NCBI GenBank assembly: GCA_004802725.1
Contig: SGPM01000009.1
Coordinates: 166,740-230,739 of the forward strand
Direction: 5' to 3'
Length of the DNA: 64,000 nt
From: Antrodiella citrinella
Taxonomy: Eukaryota > Basidiomycota > Agaricomycetes > Polyporales > Steccherinaceae
This document shows positions 12,186 to 25,046 of this stretch, one piece after another (the stretch's first letter is position 1; every line of letters starts with the position of its first letter). The notes beneath the pieces are model-generated. The model worked only from the letters and a program-made list of their open reading frames with translations. It did no database searches and was not told the origin of the DNA. Made by a program: the position numbers and the translations under genes.

Positions 12186-12587
12186 CGAGCTTGCAATGTC
12201 TACAGAACATATAGTCAAACGACCTCTCTTTTCAGGTTTGAGACTTACCTAGATACACTAGCGAGTTCACCCAAGCCAATGGTTGCGACTGTGTGTAGTA
12301 GAACGCGTGGCAACTCCAAACCTACTTGCGTGACATAAGCACAATGATCGGAGCGGAGGACAGATATGGATCGGAGTTTGAAATGACAGCTTCGGAGACT
12401 GAAATACCACATGCCGATCGCCACTCCGACACGGCATTATCGAATGGTGGCTCTCGAGTTTCAAGTCGACTGCGAGTCTCAGATCTCAGACGTATACTTC
12501 TCGGCATGGGCGCAATACTCTCTTTCTTGCGGTCTCGCCGCAAAGATGCCCTGCTTGATATCGAAGTATCTCGTGACATCTTACCGC
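12186..12587. other. Short intergenic, divergent promoters of UBP8 and HIT gene
   Basis: Open frames on both strands overlap here but none carries a motif. An earlier in-frame ATG at 12546 for the HIT gene cannot be excluded. Confidence 0.35.
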
Positions 12588-13364
12588 ATGATCCGCAAAG
12601 TCATGTATTCAAGGTCCCACGAGTCACGACGATGCGAATTCTGTGTTGTCACGAGGGAAAACGGATTTGATGTACATATGGTACGAGAGGAAAGTCATAC
12701 AGCGATCTACAGGAGTATGCTCAGTCAACATATAACGTAGGATTCCGACCTCGCGATCGTCGTATTCAGAGACCGCGATCCGGCGGCCACAGCTCAACAC
12801 TTTTTAGTTTTCCGAGGAATGGTACTGGTGCTATACCGAACGCAATTGATGCCGCACACTTGCCTACCATGCTAATAATGCAGGTATATATCGAACGACA
12901 CTGAAGACATCAAATGTTGCTCTGGGTGCGCTGAGCCAGCGGGCGGACTTTGAACTCGTGGAACCGGCTGGGATCCCGCCCGAGCCTAGCTGAGCCAATT
13001 TGTTTGATCAGTCCATTGAACTGGACACACTCAGTCAAACAAATGCCGACATTGCCAACTTGATCATGGATGAGCTCAATATTCCGGTTCATACGAGCCG
13101 GTTCGTGAAGATGCTTCTCCAAGAGGGAACTAACATCAATACTTCTTGTACAGTTTAGGATTCCATATCCCACCTTTCAACTCGGTGCAACACTTGCGTC
13201 TCCACGCTCACGGGCTTCCGTGCGATTCATTCATCCGACGCTTGAAATACCTCGTGATACACGGATGCGGTGGTCATGAGAAGGGTTTATCGTGGTTTAT
13301 TGACGTTACGCAGATCGTACACATCCTAGAGCGCGGACAGCGGATCGGATTCTTGCCCTGCTGA
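12588..13364 (+). CDS. HIT-superfamily protein (HINT-like), model unresolved in the middle
   Basis: Histidine-triad nucleotide hydrolase/transferase family. Exon 1 ends RRCEFCVVTRENGFDVHM (zinc-type CxxC and the usual GFD), intron 12681-12740, exon 2 DSDLAIVVFRDRDPAATAQHFLVF, which matches the family's RDRxPxAxxHxLV strand. The last exon, 13154-13364, carries LGFHIPPFNSVQHLRLHAH (the triad) and KGLSWFIDVTQIVHILERG, ending at TGA. The piece before the last intron (13101-13153, GTTCGT donor, CTAAC branch) reads DELNIPVHTSR and joins in frame. Between 12803 and about 13020 I could not find one frame linking exon 2 to DELNIP: every frame hits a stop. Either exons are missed or the gene is damaged. 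Confidence 0.65.
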
Positions 13365-14470
13365 ACCTACCTAGGGCGTTCTGTCCTTCCTCCCATGGCC
13401 CACATGTCATTGAAGCGTCGCTTCGGATCTCTCTACTCCCGAAGCAATAATTGTTATTCGATATACGGCCGCGTTTACGAACACATCTGCATCACCTGCT
13501 CGATTCATCACGAACAGGAGCAGCTTAGCTCGTTGCCTTCCGAGGGGAGCCCGAAGTCGCTCGCTGGATTCATGGAATAGTATGCAAATTTGAAGTTCAG
13601 ATACTTACAACGGTCCACTAGCGGCAGAAGTAAGGTACTATTCATATCTTGGGATACCTCTATGCCCTTCGTGGACTTCTGATGTTCAAGTTGTTTGTGT
13701 TATGCGCAGACCATCATTACGGTAGCCAACGGATTGTCATTCAAATGTCAGATGTTCCTCATCAAGGCTTCGTTCTAAGGTATTTCATCTCACTCTGAAA
13801 TGAATCGGCGCTAACTTTCCACTTCGGTTGTGACTTCCGGCGGCTGAACAGGACACAAGCTCTCAGAGAAATGTTTGATCATCGCAAACGCAACACGAGA
13901 AGCTGCCCGGTCCAATCGATGAAGCCGCTGTCGGTGTCTCTCAGCCATCGAGAATTGGCAGGTACTTCTCATCTTACTTCTGTCCAACTGTGCTTCGTGG
14001 GTCCCTAATCGCCATGTAGGTTTCGGAAATTGAGCTGCGCGTCGTATCTGACACATATCTTTCACAGGTGGTCTTACCCCTTCTTACCCTTGCCATACCC
14101 TGGAGGCATCGGTACTGCGTCCAATGAGGATATCGCCACGCTAGCCCGTCCGCCACGATGTGTCCAGTGGCAACCGAAATGGGGTGCCGTTCCTGAGGTG
14201 AGATTTGCCAGTGGGTTCAGATCAAGCACTGTCGTCCTCTCATGCATCGTGGCTTCTTCAAGGATCTCAAAACGATACCATGGGACTCAGTCATATGCCT
14301 TGTTTCTCGGTGAGCCGAGATGTCGCGAACCGGTGACAAGTGAGCCTAACATTAGCGTCATTTCAGCATACGTTACAGAACGATCACATCACATGCAATA
14401 CTCTGTCCGAGGATAAAAGGACGGCCTCTGCATACGTTCTCTTCCCCATCTCCCATTCGATATCTGCAAG
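13365..14470. other. Unassigned stretch upstream of oxalate decarboxylase B
   Basis: Contains several plus-strand open pieces flanked by plausible splice sites (for example 13810-13970 and 14080-14198, the latter reading PYPGGIGTASNEDIATLA), but no family is recognisable and they do not join into one frame. Possibly remnants of a gene. The last 200 bp hold the promoter of the decarboxylase; a TATA-like ATAAAA lies at about 14414. Confidence 0.35.
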
Positions 14471-16790
14471 ATGGGTAGAATTTCTACAGCCGCGCTTTTC
14501 TGCGTCCTGCTGTTCACGTCCGTGCTGGCTGCACCCGCACCAGCTTCGTCTGCATCTGGGGCTCCAACAGTTTCGGATGCCAGTGCTGCACAACCCAGCC
14601 CTACCACTCCTCTCATCAAGGATGACCCCAACGACGTGATACCGACGACAGGCACAGTGGAGCCCATTCGAGGGTCTCTCGGTGCCAACATCCTCGGGCC
14701 TGACAATCAACCCATGGATCAGCAGAACCCCGACCTACTCGCTCCACCTACCACGGATCAAGGAACTGTGTACGTCTCGCCCAACTTTGACTTCAAGGTT
14801 TAAGTTTTAGCTCACCGTCCTTCTTACTAGCGGCAATGCCAAATGGCCCTTCTCGCTTAGTCACAACCGTCTGCAAACCGGTGGCTGGGCTCGTCAGCAG
14901 AACGGTTCGTTTAAGCTTTTGCCTAATAGACATGAGAGCTGACCAAAAGTCTGGTCCCTGTAGAGGCTGTTCTACCTATAGCGACGGGTCAGTTCTATTT
15001 CCCGGTGATTCTCAAACCGTCTTCTTGATCTACTCTATAGAACTGGCCGGGGTGAATATGCGGCTGGAAGCTGGTGCTATACGGTTAGTTCATCCCGTAT
15101 GCGGTGGGTGACAACTTCGCTGAACGCTCTCATCATTCACAGGGAGCTTCATTGGCACAAGACAGCTGAAGTAAGCACCGGGTCTAAAATACCATTACAT
15201 ATACTGACCGCTGGACCGGTCGTAGTGGGCTTATGTTTTGAAGGTATGCTATATGCCTATTGCGTCGCATCTTCTCTATTCACGTCGAACACCACTTTTA
15301 GGGTCGTACCCAAGTCACAGCCGTGAATCCGGACGGCCAGAACTTTTTAGCAACAGTGGTAAGTTTTACCGAGTCTAAGAATCGGGCATGTGCTCATCTC
15401 ACCTTCTGATCTAGGGACCTGGTGACCTCTGGTACTTCCCTGCTGGAATTCCGCACTCCCTTCAGGCGACCAACGACTCGGCCGAGGGAAGCGAATTTTT
15501 ATTGGTACGCTGATCTTATGTCTCTTCCGTACTTTTTTTGCTCATCGTTATCTCAGGTATTCGATAACGGAGATTTCAGCGAAGACTCAACCTTCTTGGT
15601 ACGTGACGAATGTCAGAATGTCATACACCGATCGGACACGGACTAAAGCAGATTAACATCTAGTTGACGGATTGGCTCTCCCATACCCCGCTCTCTGTCA
15701 TCTCCAAGAACTTCCAGGTCAATTCAGATGCACTCTTGAACATCCCCGCCCAACAATTGTACATCTTCCCTGATGGTACGTTCGATTATGATGCCGCGCT
15801 GTTTCCGAGCTGACCGTCTTCTTTCCAGCTCCTCCTCCTTCGGACGCTCAGGCCCCTGCTGACCCGCAAGGCCAGGTGCCATCACCGTTCGCATTTTCGT
15901 TCTCGTCAGTCAACGCTACGCAGTACTCTGGCGGGACCGCCAAGATCGTCGACTCGTCGACGTTCGCAGCGTCTACTACCATCGCTGCAGCGGAAATCAC
16001 CGTAGAGCCAGGAGCTATGAGGTGAGTACCTCCCTATATGATGTCTCTTCTCATCTCACACCATCTATAGGGAGATGCATGTACGATGGATACTTTGAAA
16101 GCTCTGCTTGTAGTCCGACTGACCTTTTCGATAGTGGCACCCTACCCAAGACGAATGGACTTTCTTCTTGTGAGTCCTCAGACAAGGGCGACGGCGGGTC
16201 GCTTTCATTATTAACAACCCCTCTAGGAGTGGAGAAGCTCGTATCACGTTGTTCGCTGCTTCGGGCAACTCCAGAACTTTCAACTACCAGGTACGTTGAC
16301 GTGTGTCATCTTGCACTCTATCCTCTTCGTTAACGCCACACCTCGCCACAGGCCGGAGACGTGGGCTACGTTCCTGCTTCATTTGGTGAGTGATAAAATG
16401 TGTGGGTCCATGATCGACGCGCCTTCTCACGCCAAGGGGTTCTTAGGTCACTATGTTGAGAACATTGGCAATACAACGCTTCACTTCCTTGAGATCTTCA
16501 ATACAGGTACGCCCGATCACAGATCCATTTATTCACCTTCCTTCACGGCTTGATCGGTGAACTCTTTCTCTCGTCTTTTTGTATGCAGATCACTTCCAAG
16601 ACGTCAGTCTGAGCCAGGTGAGTATATTGAATCCAGAGTTTGGGGTTGCCGTTCTGACGGGGATTTCGTATTGCAGTGGTTAGCGTTGACACCCCCCGCG
16701 TTAGTCAAGGCCCATCTCGGGATCTCGGACGACACCTTCAACCATTTTAATAAGACGAAACAGGTTGTCGTCGGGCCCGCGAAATCCTGA
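14471..16790 (+). CDS. Oxalate decarboxylase (bicupin), copy B, complete
   Basis: Secreted Mn enzyme converting oxalate to formate and CO2, typical of wood-decay fungi that control oxalic acid. Starts with a signal peptide ([20 protein letters not shown], cleavage near APAPA). Cupin 1: [25 protein letters not shown] (His, His, Glu ligands) and [19 protein letters not shown] (fourth His ligand). The lid loop reads [14 protein letters not shown], close to the bacterial SENST lid with its Glu kept. Cupin 2: [47 protein letters not shown]. The tail is [20 protein letters not shown]. About 15 small exons; every intron checked from the start to cupin 2 keeps frame, one with a GTTCGT donor. No frame break seen, unlike copy A. 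Confidence 0.95.
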
Positions 16791-16970
16791 TGACGCGGAT
16801 GAGGGTGTTACGACCTGTATATAAGTCCCGGTCAATCAAACCAACACACCAGCTAGTACAACAGACGATACTAAAAGCACAAATAACAAGGCAATGATAA
16901 CGATACAAATAACGAGATGACGACGAGAGGGTGATGAAACAGCGATACAGAGCAAAAGGAAATCATGAGC

Positions 16971-19900
16971 TCAATGGAAAAATCGTTGGGAGAAATCTCT
17001 GTACCAAGGACCGCGCCGGGGCCTCGGCGGAGATGTAGATCTCAATGGAGAAAAACAAGTCGGCGTGGACGAAAGAAGGCGACTGCGCCGAGTATGCAGA
17101 TTGGCACTGCGCGCGGTCTGTTGTGCATCCGTGGTAACAGAGAACAGAGTCGACCCCGATGCGCCGACACTGGGGGTACTGGTAGCGGCGGCACCGGCAC
17201 TAGAGTGTCTACGCATACGAGGGGCTTGTCCAAGCCGTGGGTATGGCGCGTCCCTGCTTTCAATGGGTGACCACAGTGTCCTGTCCTCCGGATGCAGAGA
17301 CCGTGTTCTCTGAAGGTGAGGTCTGCTCGACGGTTGGCTCGACATCTGTGAATGGGTGGAGTCAGGATCAGCCAATTGCGATGAAGGAATCTGGAGCGTC
17401 AGCTGGAACGCAGGAGTTTCGACGTGCGCTGATATCGAGGGCTCATCGCTGAGCGCGACCATATCAGTTGGTGTCCAAGGAAGTTGAATGGAAGATGTTG
17501 AAGAACCCATCTCTAGATGAGCACCCGCCGGCGAAGCGGCACCATGCGGATGAGCAGCTATGTCTGAGGAAAGGGAGGCATCGAATGAATCCGAACCCGA
17601 TGGCACGACGATGTCTCCTGCATTTGCGGGAAATGCAGGAGACACGGTGCCAGAGATGAAATACATATCATCGTCGCCGAAGAGTGAGCTAGAGCTCGAT
17701 GAAGTGGAGAACAGGATTCCGTCTAGGTCGCGAAAGAATTCCCTCAGACCCTCACCTATATTCGCCAGAGACTTCTCGTCATCAAACGTAATAGGGGGGG
17801 CTTCTGCGTCTGACTGGGGTTCTATTTGCTGAACGACGGGCGCCGTAGCCTCTCGGAAATCTATGGGCTCTACGTCCTCGTCCTCGCCCTCCGAGCTGGA
17901 AGTGAGACGACCGCTGCCACCAATGTCTGAGTCGACTTCAACGTCGGAATCCTCATCTGCGTGATGCTGAGCACTCTGGGACTGAGCCGAGGGGTCTTCA
18001 ACCTCTCTTTCCCCAGTGCTCTGGACACCCTGCGTGCCCTGCGTTAAGGAAGCCTCAGCATTTCCAGGATGCTGAGAGACAGGTGCATCGTCCTGAACAA
18101 CAGTGACAGGGCTTGAGCTGTTCTTGTCCGCATCCAAATCGAGGGTGGTCTCCGGGGCGGTCTCCGCGTCGATGACGTGCTGGTCGTTGTCGGCGTGACC
18201 AGCGCTCTCAACGTGCTCCGTCCCTACAGACTCCTGAACTGCCACAGGCTTGGGCTCTGCAGGCTGTTGGTTCTCCACGCCTTCGTTGACCCTAGCAGAA
18301 TCTTCAGACCTGACCTCCTCGTGCTCGTCCACGTCGGGCTCTGCAGGCGCCACGTGCTCCTCGAGCTTGACGGCCTCTTCAATCATGGTCTCTGTCTGCT
18401 TGTCGTCGTTGTCAGAAGCCTCGACTTCTTCGGAGTGGGCATCACCCGAGGCTGGAACGACCACATCCGGGGTGGGTGCGGTAGTCTGCGAAGAGCTATC
18501 CTGAGACCCGACGGTGGCATCAACAGTCTCGGTCTGCACAACAATGGCCGGCAATACGGGTGGAGTCGTCCCTGCCGTCGCCGATATAACTTCGTGGGTA
18601 GGACTCTCGGAGATGTGGATAGAAGAGGGAGGCTGGACTTCATCGTTGGCGGGATCTTCGTCGGCGGTATTGACGAGGGCGTCTTCGATGGGAACGGTCT
18701 GCGAAAAGACCGTTGGTGATGCAGGTAATACCGCCTCAGAACCAGCTTGAGGATTCGGTTCCTCGGACGTCTCAACAGAGGGGGAGGGATCGGTGTCGTC
18801 ATTGTTGCCCAGATCTTCAATGGGAACCGCTTCATCAGACTCGGAGGTCACNGTAATTTGTGGTAGAGCCCGGTCTTCCTTTGCATCGACCTCCTCTGCG
18901 ACTTCATCAACTTCCTCATCCTCATCCTCGTCTTCTGCTTCTTCNGCTTCTTCTTCCTCTTCCTCTTCCTCCTCTTCCTCTTCNTCCTCTTCCTCTGCCT
19001 CTTCTTCCTCTTCTTCCTCTTCCTCTTCCTCCTCATCGTCATCAACGTCATCATCATCTTCCTCTTGCCCTCCGTGCACGGACACAGTTTGCGGTACATC
19101 TTGCTGAGCATCATCTAAGCTGCTCTCCGGAACAGATTGCAGTTCCCGGTTTCTGGCGCCCGCAGGTGTGCGCAGGATGCTCAGATCGGCGAGCGTGGCT
19201 GGGGTCAGGGAAGGCGTCGCGGGGACGGGGGCTGTCTCTTCTGCGCCATCGGCTTCGACTTCGATCGGCGGCTCTTGCGCGCGTACTGGTGTGGGGGAAC
19301 TGGGAGGCTGTTCTCCAGACGCGTTGGCGCCGTGGGAGGCGTTGATTGTGGCGTGCATGGATCGTGAAGTTGAGGGCGAATGTGTTAATGCCAGGCCTTC
19401 GAGCTCGTCTAAGGTGGTCATCGCAGGCGTTCTGAGTGCCAAGGCAGCAGCATTGGTCTGCAATGCCAAACCCGAGTGCTCGTTGAAGGCGGTGGTGTTC
19501 GTGGCTTGTGGGAGCGCAACTTGGAATTGGATGAATGGGGAAGTCGTCCAGTCGAAGTCGGCCGCGTCGTCGGTAGCTGTTACAAAAGGAGGATCAACTT
19601 TTTTCAGTTCTGATACGATTTTCTCCAATGTGGGCATTCTCTTGTGCTTCTGAGACCCGCGTAACTTCACAGAGATATCGTGAAGGCCCAAGGCTATATC
19701 CTCTGCCGTCACACTGACAAAGCGTGTTCAGCTGTAACATATCAGGGTTATCGGGCCTGCTTACCTCCTCAACTCGTCCTCCGTTAGATTCATCAATGTC
19801 TGGGCGGAGATGCGCTTCTCCAGGACCAACGATGCCATGAGCGGCGAGGTCGGCTCCGGCGCGTGCTCCATGATGTAGACGGACAAATCTCTCTCATCCA

Positions 19901-20138
19901 TCGTACGCTCGTCGATCTGAATCGTAACACGTTATCAATACCAAGCTAGAGCGCGACGATAAGACAAACGTACCGGTGTGGTAGGCACATAGATTGGATT
20001 GGGAGACAACGTCTCATGTGGCGAGCGTGGGGGTGATCGAACGTTGCCCTTCGGACTTGCCAGACGCGACTCGTGCGTCGGGGGCGATATCTGAGGTCGT
20101 CGTGGCGAGGTCGCGAACAGTCCAAGTAGTGAGTCCAT
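16971..20138 (-). CDS. Large acidic, mostly disordered protein, 1019 aa, unknown
   Basis: Exons 20138-19974, 19916-19765 and 19713-16971 sum to an exact open frame. The N-terminus is Ser/Pro-rich (MDSLLGLFATSPRRPQ) with possible phosphorylation sites. Residues about 56-165 look folded and helical (MDERDLSVYIMEHAPEP, LMASLVLEKRISAQTL, LTEDELRSVTAEDIALGL). The rest is low-complexity Glu/Ser/Pro/Thr, with a Glu/Asp run of about 60 residues around 18900-19070 that contains two unread bases (18945, 18984; a third at 18852). The extreme C-terminus is basic and aromatic (RRGPWYRDFSQRFFH), which could be an interaction motif. No family recognised. Length across the Glu run may be wrong in the assembly. 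Confidence 0.75.
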
Positions 20139-20915
20139 GGGGGGAGGAGGATGGAGGGTTGGGTTGAAGGGCCCAGGCAGGGGGCGGTGGAGGGAGAGAG
20201 ATCATATACGTGCCGTGATTCTGACGTAGGCGAGGTCTCTTGTTCATGAGCGTCAAAGATTGCGCAGAAAAACAAAGGTCCACGCGTGAAGAACTAGATT
20301 GCCCAAATGAACGGACAAAGACGAAGATGGATGCTGAGCATTGCTGCAGATCCGCAATTCGGGGCAAGGTCTGCGTCCAGCACAAGCACCACCACGAGTT
20401 ATTTGTATAGAAACTCATCCGCAGTGCACTCACGGCCAACGCATGTCCTGTCTCATGTCTATGCCCGCTCTAACCCCGCCGACTAAACGTGCTTGGATCT
20501 GCAAAGCCTGCATTGCGAAAAGGACGTAGCCTGATTGACCAAATTTGTCCCATGGCTCATGTCCACCTGTCCGAACTTTTCCCAAGCAGGCGGCGAGCAT
20601 CATGTCCCTAGGAATCATGTGAAAAGAGCGAGCGAATCTTTGCAGAACGTTCGAGCGGAGTTCTCATATGAATCGAATTGTCTCGTATATGGAGTTTCGT
20701 GGAAAGAAAGTAGAGAGTGCGTCAAGCTTGAGTCGAACAATTTGACAATGAGGTCGCTCAACCCGACAAACATAATGGGCGCTACATGAGCGGGCCGTCC
20801 TTTTATGGAGATAGACGCGCATTCGGCATCTTCCCCATGATTTGCCGCACGCGCCTCCAACGTTCAAGCTTTCAAGTTGACCACGACACCGACGACGACG
20901 ACTGCGGCGTCCATC
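20139..20915. other. Divergent intergenic region
   Basis: 777 bp between the ATG at 20138 (minus) and the ABC transporter ATG (20916). It must hold both promoters. No motif or ORF of note. Confidence 0.4.
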
Positions 20916-23900
20916 ATGCTGCTTCGCGTAGTTTTTGCGCTTTTGGTTACATCGGTATCGGCATACACTAGCAATTCCTCGCTTCGCATAAGTCTCAGTG
21001 CTAATGACTACGAGCTAAGCGTACGTGCTTTCCAGTACGCTCGCCCTTCCGTCGCTGACGTCTCTTTAGTCTCTCGGGGTGTCTAAGCGACCAGGTACGA
21101 TTCACCAACGGACTTGCCTTAAATGTGTGCTAACTTATTGCTCATAGAGAATTGTCCACCCTGCTTCAATTGTCAACTGGATGCATTCACGTGCGGGCAT
21201 TTCGGAGACTGCTCTGCGTACGACGGCCAATGTAAATGCCCACCGGGATGGGCGGGAATAGACTGTCTGACACCACGTATGTGACTTGATCTAACTTTGT
21301 CTTGTCTTATATGAGTCTCATGACTTTGCACAGAATGCGACTCACTGGCTGACGGAGAGAAGCGTAGGCAGAGGGAGGATGGGACGCAATGTGAATGTAC
21401 GGAAGGTTGGGGAGGTGTTAACTGCAATGGTGCGTAGTGGTCTGTTTTGCTGCCTCTGCTGCTGTTCTCATGGGGTCGTAGTCTGCAAAACGGATCTTGC
21501 CTGCGACGGTTTCCCAATATACGGAGAACCTGATTCCTCGGACGAGACGACGAACATGACGTGTTACAAGCAAGGCGTGCCGGTCTTCCAAAACCACCAA
21601 GCATGCGACGTCACCAGTGAGTGGGACCGTGTTCACAGTGCCCTGCCGATTTCTGACAGTCGCTTATAGATCGTAAGATTGTGGACCAGCTAGACGGACG
21701 CAAACCCGAAGTGACGTTCAGTTGCGATTCTGTTCATGACACTTGCCAATTCCAATTTTGGGCGGCTCAAGTAGAGTCATTCTACTGCGGTCTGTCGAAC
21801 TGCACCTCAGAGAAGACGCACAATTATGATACCAACACCACATCTTACAGCTGTGACAACATGCAATGTAGATGTGTCCCCGGACGCTTCATCTGTGGAG
21901 AAGAAGGGAGTGTTGGTCAGTATTTCCGCCTTTTCCCTGACGGAGCTCAGCTCATAATTCAGAGCAGATATCCACGAGTACTTTGAGGACTTCATTAAGG
22001 GTCCAGCGACATTCAAATGCACGACCGGATCAGGGTGTATCTTCTCAGAAGACGCAATGAACGAGCTGATCACCACCTTCTTTGGTGATCCGTATATCAC
22101 TTTGCAATGCGAAGGCGGAGAGTGTCTCCATTACTCGCAGGTGCCAGGATATGTGGTGAGTCGAGTTTCTCTGTCAGTCATGTAGCGTCGCATTGCTCAC
22201 TGTCTCTCGTGTGCTCAGAGACCTCCCAAACCTGACAATTCGGGCTTCATCGCGTTGACGATTGCTGGGGCTGGTCTATTGGTGATCGGTGCATCTGCCA
22301 GTGAGTCATCATTGCATGCATATGGAACAGAACAGTACTCACTGTGAGCTATTAGTCCTATGGTTTGCAGCCAGAACTCGCTCTGGCGATTTCGGCAAGA
22401 TTCGTCTCCCAGAGGCCGAAACTGCTAAACTCATGACTGATCATGTACCCGCCTCTCTACACTTTACCAACATCTCGTATACCCTGGGCAATGGCAAGAC
22501 CATTCTAGACAATATCACGGGTACCGTCAAGCCGGGCCAGATCATGGCTATCATGGGTGCTTCTGGAGCTGGTAAATCAACATTCCTAGATATCCTCGCT
22601 CGAAGACGCAAGCGCGGTCTTGTTGGTGGTCAGACTCTCGTCAATGGCCGGGAAGTGGTAGATGAAGATTTCAGGAAGGTGACCGGCTTTGTGGACCAGG
22701 AGGATACCTTGATGAGCACGTTGACGGTGTATGAGACTGTGCTGTACTCGGCGTTGCTTCGCTTGCCACGGGAAATGAGTCTGGAAGCGAAGAAGTACAG
22801 GACGCTGGAGACGATGAATGAGCTGGGCATTTTGAGTATCAAGGATTCCAGGATTGGTAGCAAAGGTGAGTTACGAAATGTTGGTGAGGTCAGCAAAGGC
22901 TGATCCTCGAGGCGTATAGGTCATCGATCGATATCCGGAGGAGAGAAGCGTCGCGTCTCCATCGCCTGTGAATTGGTCACCAGCCCCTCCATTCTATTCC
23001 TCGATGAGCCTACCAGTGGTATGTCATATCACACATTTGAAGATCTGGATCTGATCCTTACTTCTTTCCAAGGTCTGGATGCGTACAACGCGCTGAGTGT
23101 TGTCGAGAGTCTGGTCAATCTCGCCCGCGATTACAACCGCACAGTGGTGTTCACCATCCATCAGCCACGCAGCAACATTGTTTCCCTGTTTGATCAAATT
23201 CTCCTTCTTGCGCAAGGCAAGCTCATCTACGCAGGAGAATCTTCTCGCTGTCATGAATACTTGGAGAAGATCGGACATCCGTGCCCACCAGGTTTTAACC
23301 TTGCGGATTACCTGAGTACGCCATTCTCTTTGCATAACTACATCGACACAGACATCTCATAAATGCTTAGTCGATATGACGATGCAAGCCATGACCGAGC
23401 CTCAGTCGTTAGAAAGTCCGCCTACGGAAGTTACTTTGCCTGCAGACGAGACGGATCAATACTACGATGAAGAGCGTGCTAATGCCCGCCCCTCTACTAC
23501 CATGTCTATCCTCACCCATGGTCAATCGTCTACGGCCACCGACGAGACAGAACTTCAAACCCGAGTCGGCTCTGCAGTATCCACATCCACACAGTTCATC
23601 AAACGCAAGACTTCACAGCTCATTGGCGCCATCACGCCAACCTCTCAACGCGGGGAGGCTACTATCTCTCCGCATCTCGCTGAATTGGTAGAGGCGTTCA
23701 GGAATAGCGATGTCGCAGCTGAGATCGCATTGGAGATCACTGAGACCGCGCAGGCTGCTGCGCCGCACTCGGAAGATGCGCTGCCTGACGTTGCGTTAGA
23801 GCATTCGCTGACGAGAGGCAGGAAACGGGCGAGCTGGGGCACTCAGTTCCAGATTCTCAGCGGGAGGGCGTTCAAGAATTTGTATCGTGATCCTGCTTTG

Positions 23901-25046
23901 CTTGCGGCGCATTATATCTCGTCAATACTACTGGCATGTGAGTGTCGCAGCCATATGGGCTTACTCGGTTTTGTTGACTCAAACTTTCCACAGTGATCTG
24001 CGGTCTTTTCTACAGTCGTTCGGGTACCGATATCGCTGGCTTCCAGAACAGATTAGGTGCGTGCTCGACCAGTGACTTTTTGCACATTGGCTAATTTGTC
24101 TTGTACAGGATTGTTCTTCTTTACGTTGGCGTTGTTCGGGTTCTCCTGCTTGTCCAGCTTGAGCCTTTTCGCCAATGAACGGATTCTTTTCATGCGGGAG
24201 CGGTAAATGCATCTTCTTTTGCAACTTGGGGGTCACTCACCAATAGTCCTGCAGTGCGAATGGCTATTATTCTTCGTTCACATACTTCTCGTCCAAGGTA
24301 TGTCGATGCTCTCAAATTACTTGGCGTTTCAATTGCTCAATAACCCTCAGATCTTGTTCGACATTCTTCCTCTGCGTGTGGTTCCCCCGTTCGTATTCGG
24401 TGGGATTGTTTACGGAATCGTCGGCCTCGTCCCAACGCAAGTTGCATTCTGGAAGTTCATGCTCGTCTTGATTCTGTTCAATCTCGCCGCGGCGATGTGC
24501 ATCCTCCTGCTGTCTATCGCGTTCGCAGATGTCGGTGTAGCTGGTCTGTGCGGCACCTTGATCATGTTGTTCAAGTGAGTATATCATGCATCTCTACAGT
24601 ATTATCTGGCTAACTCGATGTTGTGCTTTAGTTTGCTCTTCACCGGTCTATTGGTCAACAGGGCAACGCTCCTTCCCGCTTTCCAGTGGTTACACACCGT
24701 GTCATTCTTCCACGCCGCCTTTGAGGCACTCGCGGTGAACGAACTTCGATACCTTCAATTGCGACAGAAAGAGGTAAGTTGTCGCCATGATTTCTCTAGT
24801 TCCATTTTTACTGACGTGTTCACCAGTTCGGTGTGGATCTTGATGTACCGGCCGCCACAATTTTGTCCATGTTCGGTCTGCGAGCAGGTGTAAGTGCTCT
24901 GCCGTATTGCCTGCCTCGATCCCACTGACAACTCTTGCACACAGTCATTCTGGTGGCCAAATGTTGCGTTGCTGGGGATGTTCATTGGCGGATTCACAGT
25001 GCTCAGTTACTTCATCTTGCATGTCTACGTCAAAGAGAAGCGGTAG
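20916..25046 (+). CDS. ABCG-family transporter with cysteine-rich EGF-like ectodomain (ADP1-like)
   Basis: ATP-driven membrane exporter, substrate unknown. Order: signal peptide ([20 protein letters not shown]); luminal/extracellular Cys-rich region with EGF-like repeats ([44 protein letters not shown]); a TM helix ([18 protein letters not shown]); a nucleotide-binding domain with Walker [10 protein letters not shown], signature [16 protein letters not shown], Walker [13 protein letters not shown] and H-loop TIHQPRS; a long acidic/Ser-Thr linker; then a C-terminal six-helix TMD ([20 protein letters not shown] ... [24 protein letters not shown] stop). This order is that of yeast Adp1 and its fungal relatives, of about the same length. 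ATG at 20916 chosen because it opens directly on the signal peptide. At least 15 exons. Confidence 0.93.

Noticed and set aside
13810..14198. Possible gene upstream of oxalate decarboxylase B
   Set aside because: Pieces with splice-like ends do not join into one frame and match no family I know; left as unassigned.
18177..19653. Long plus-strand frames of Ser or Leu/Pro runs
   Set aside because: Antisense shadows of the Glu/Asp run in the minus-strand acidic gene.
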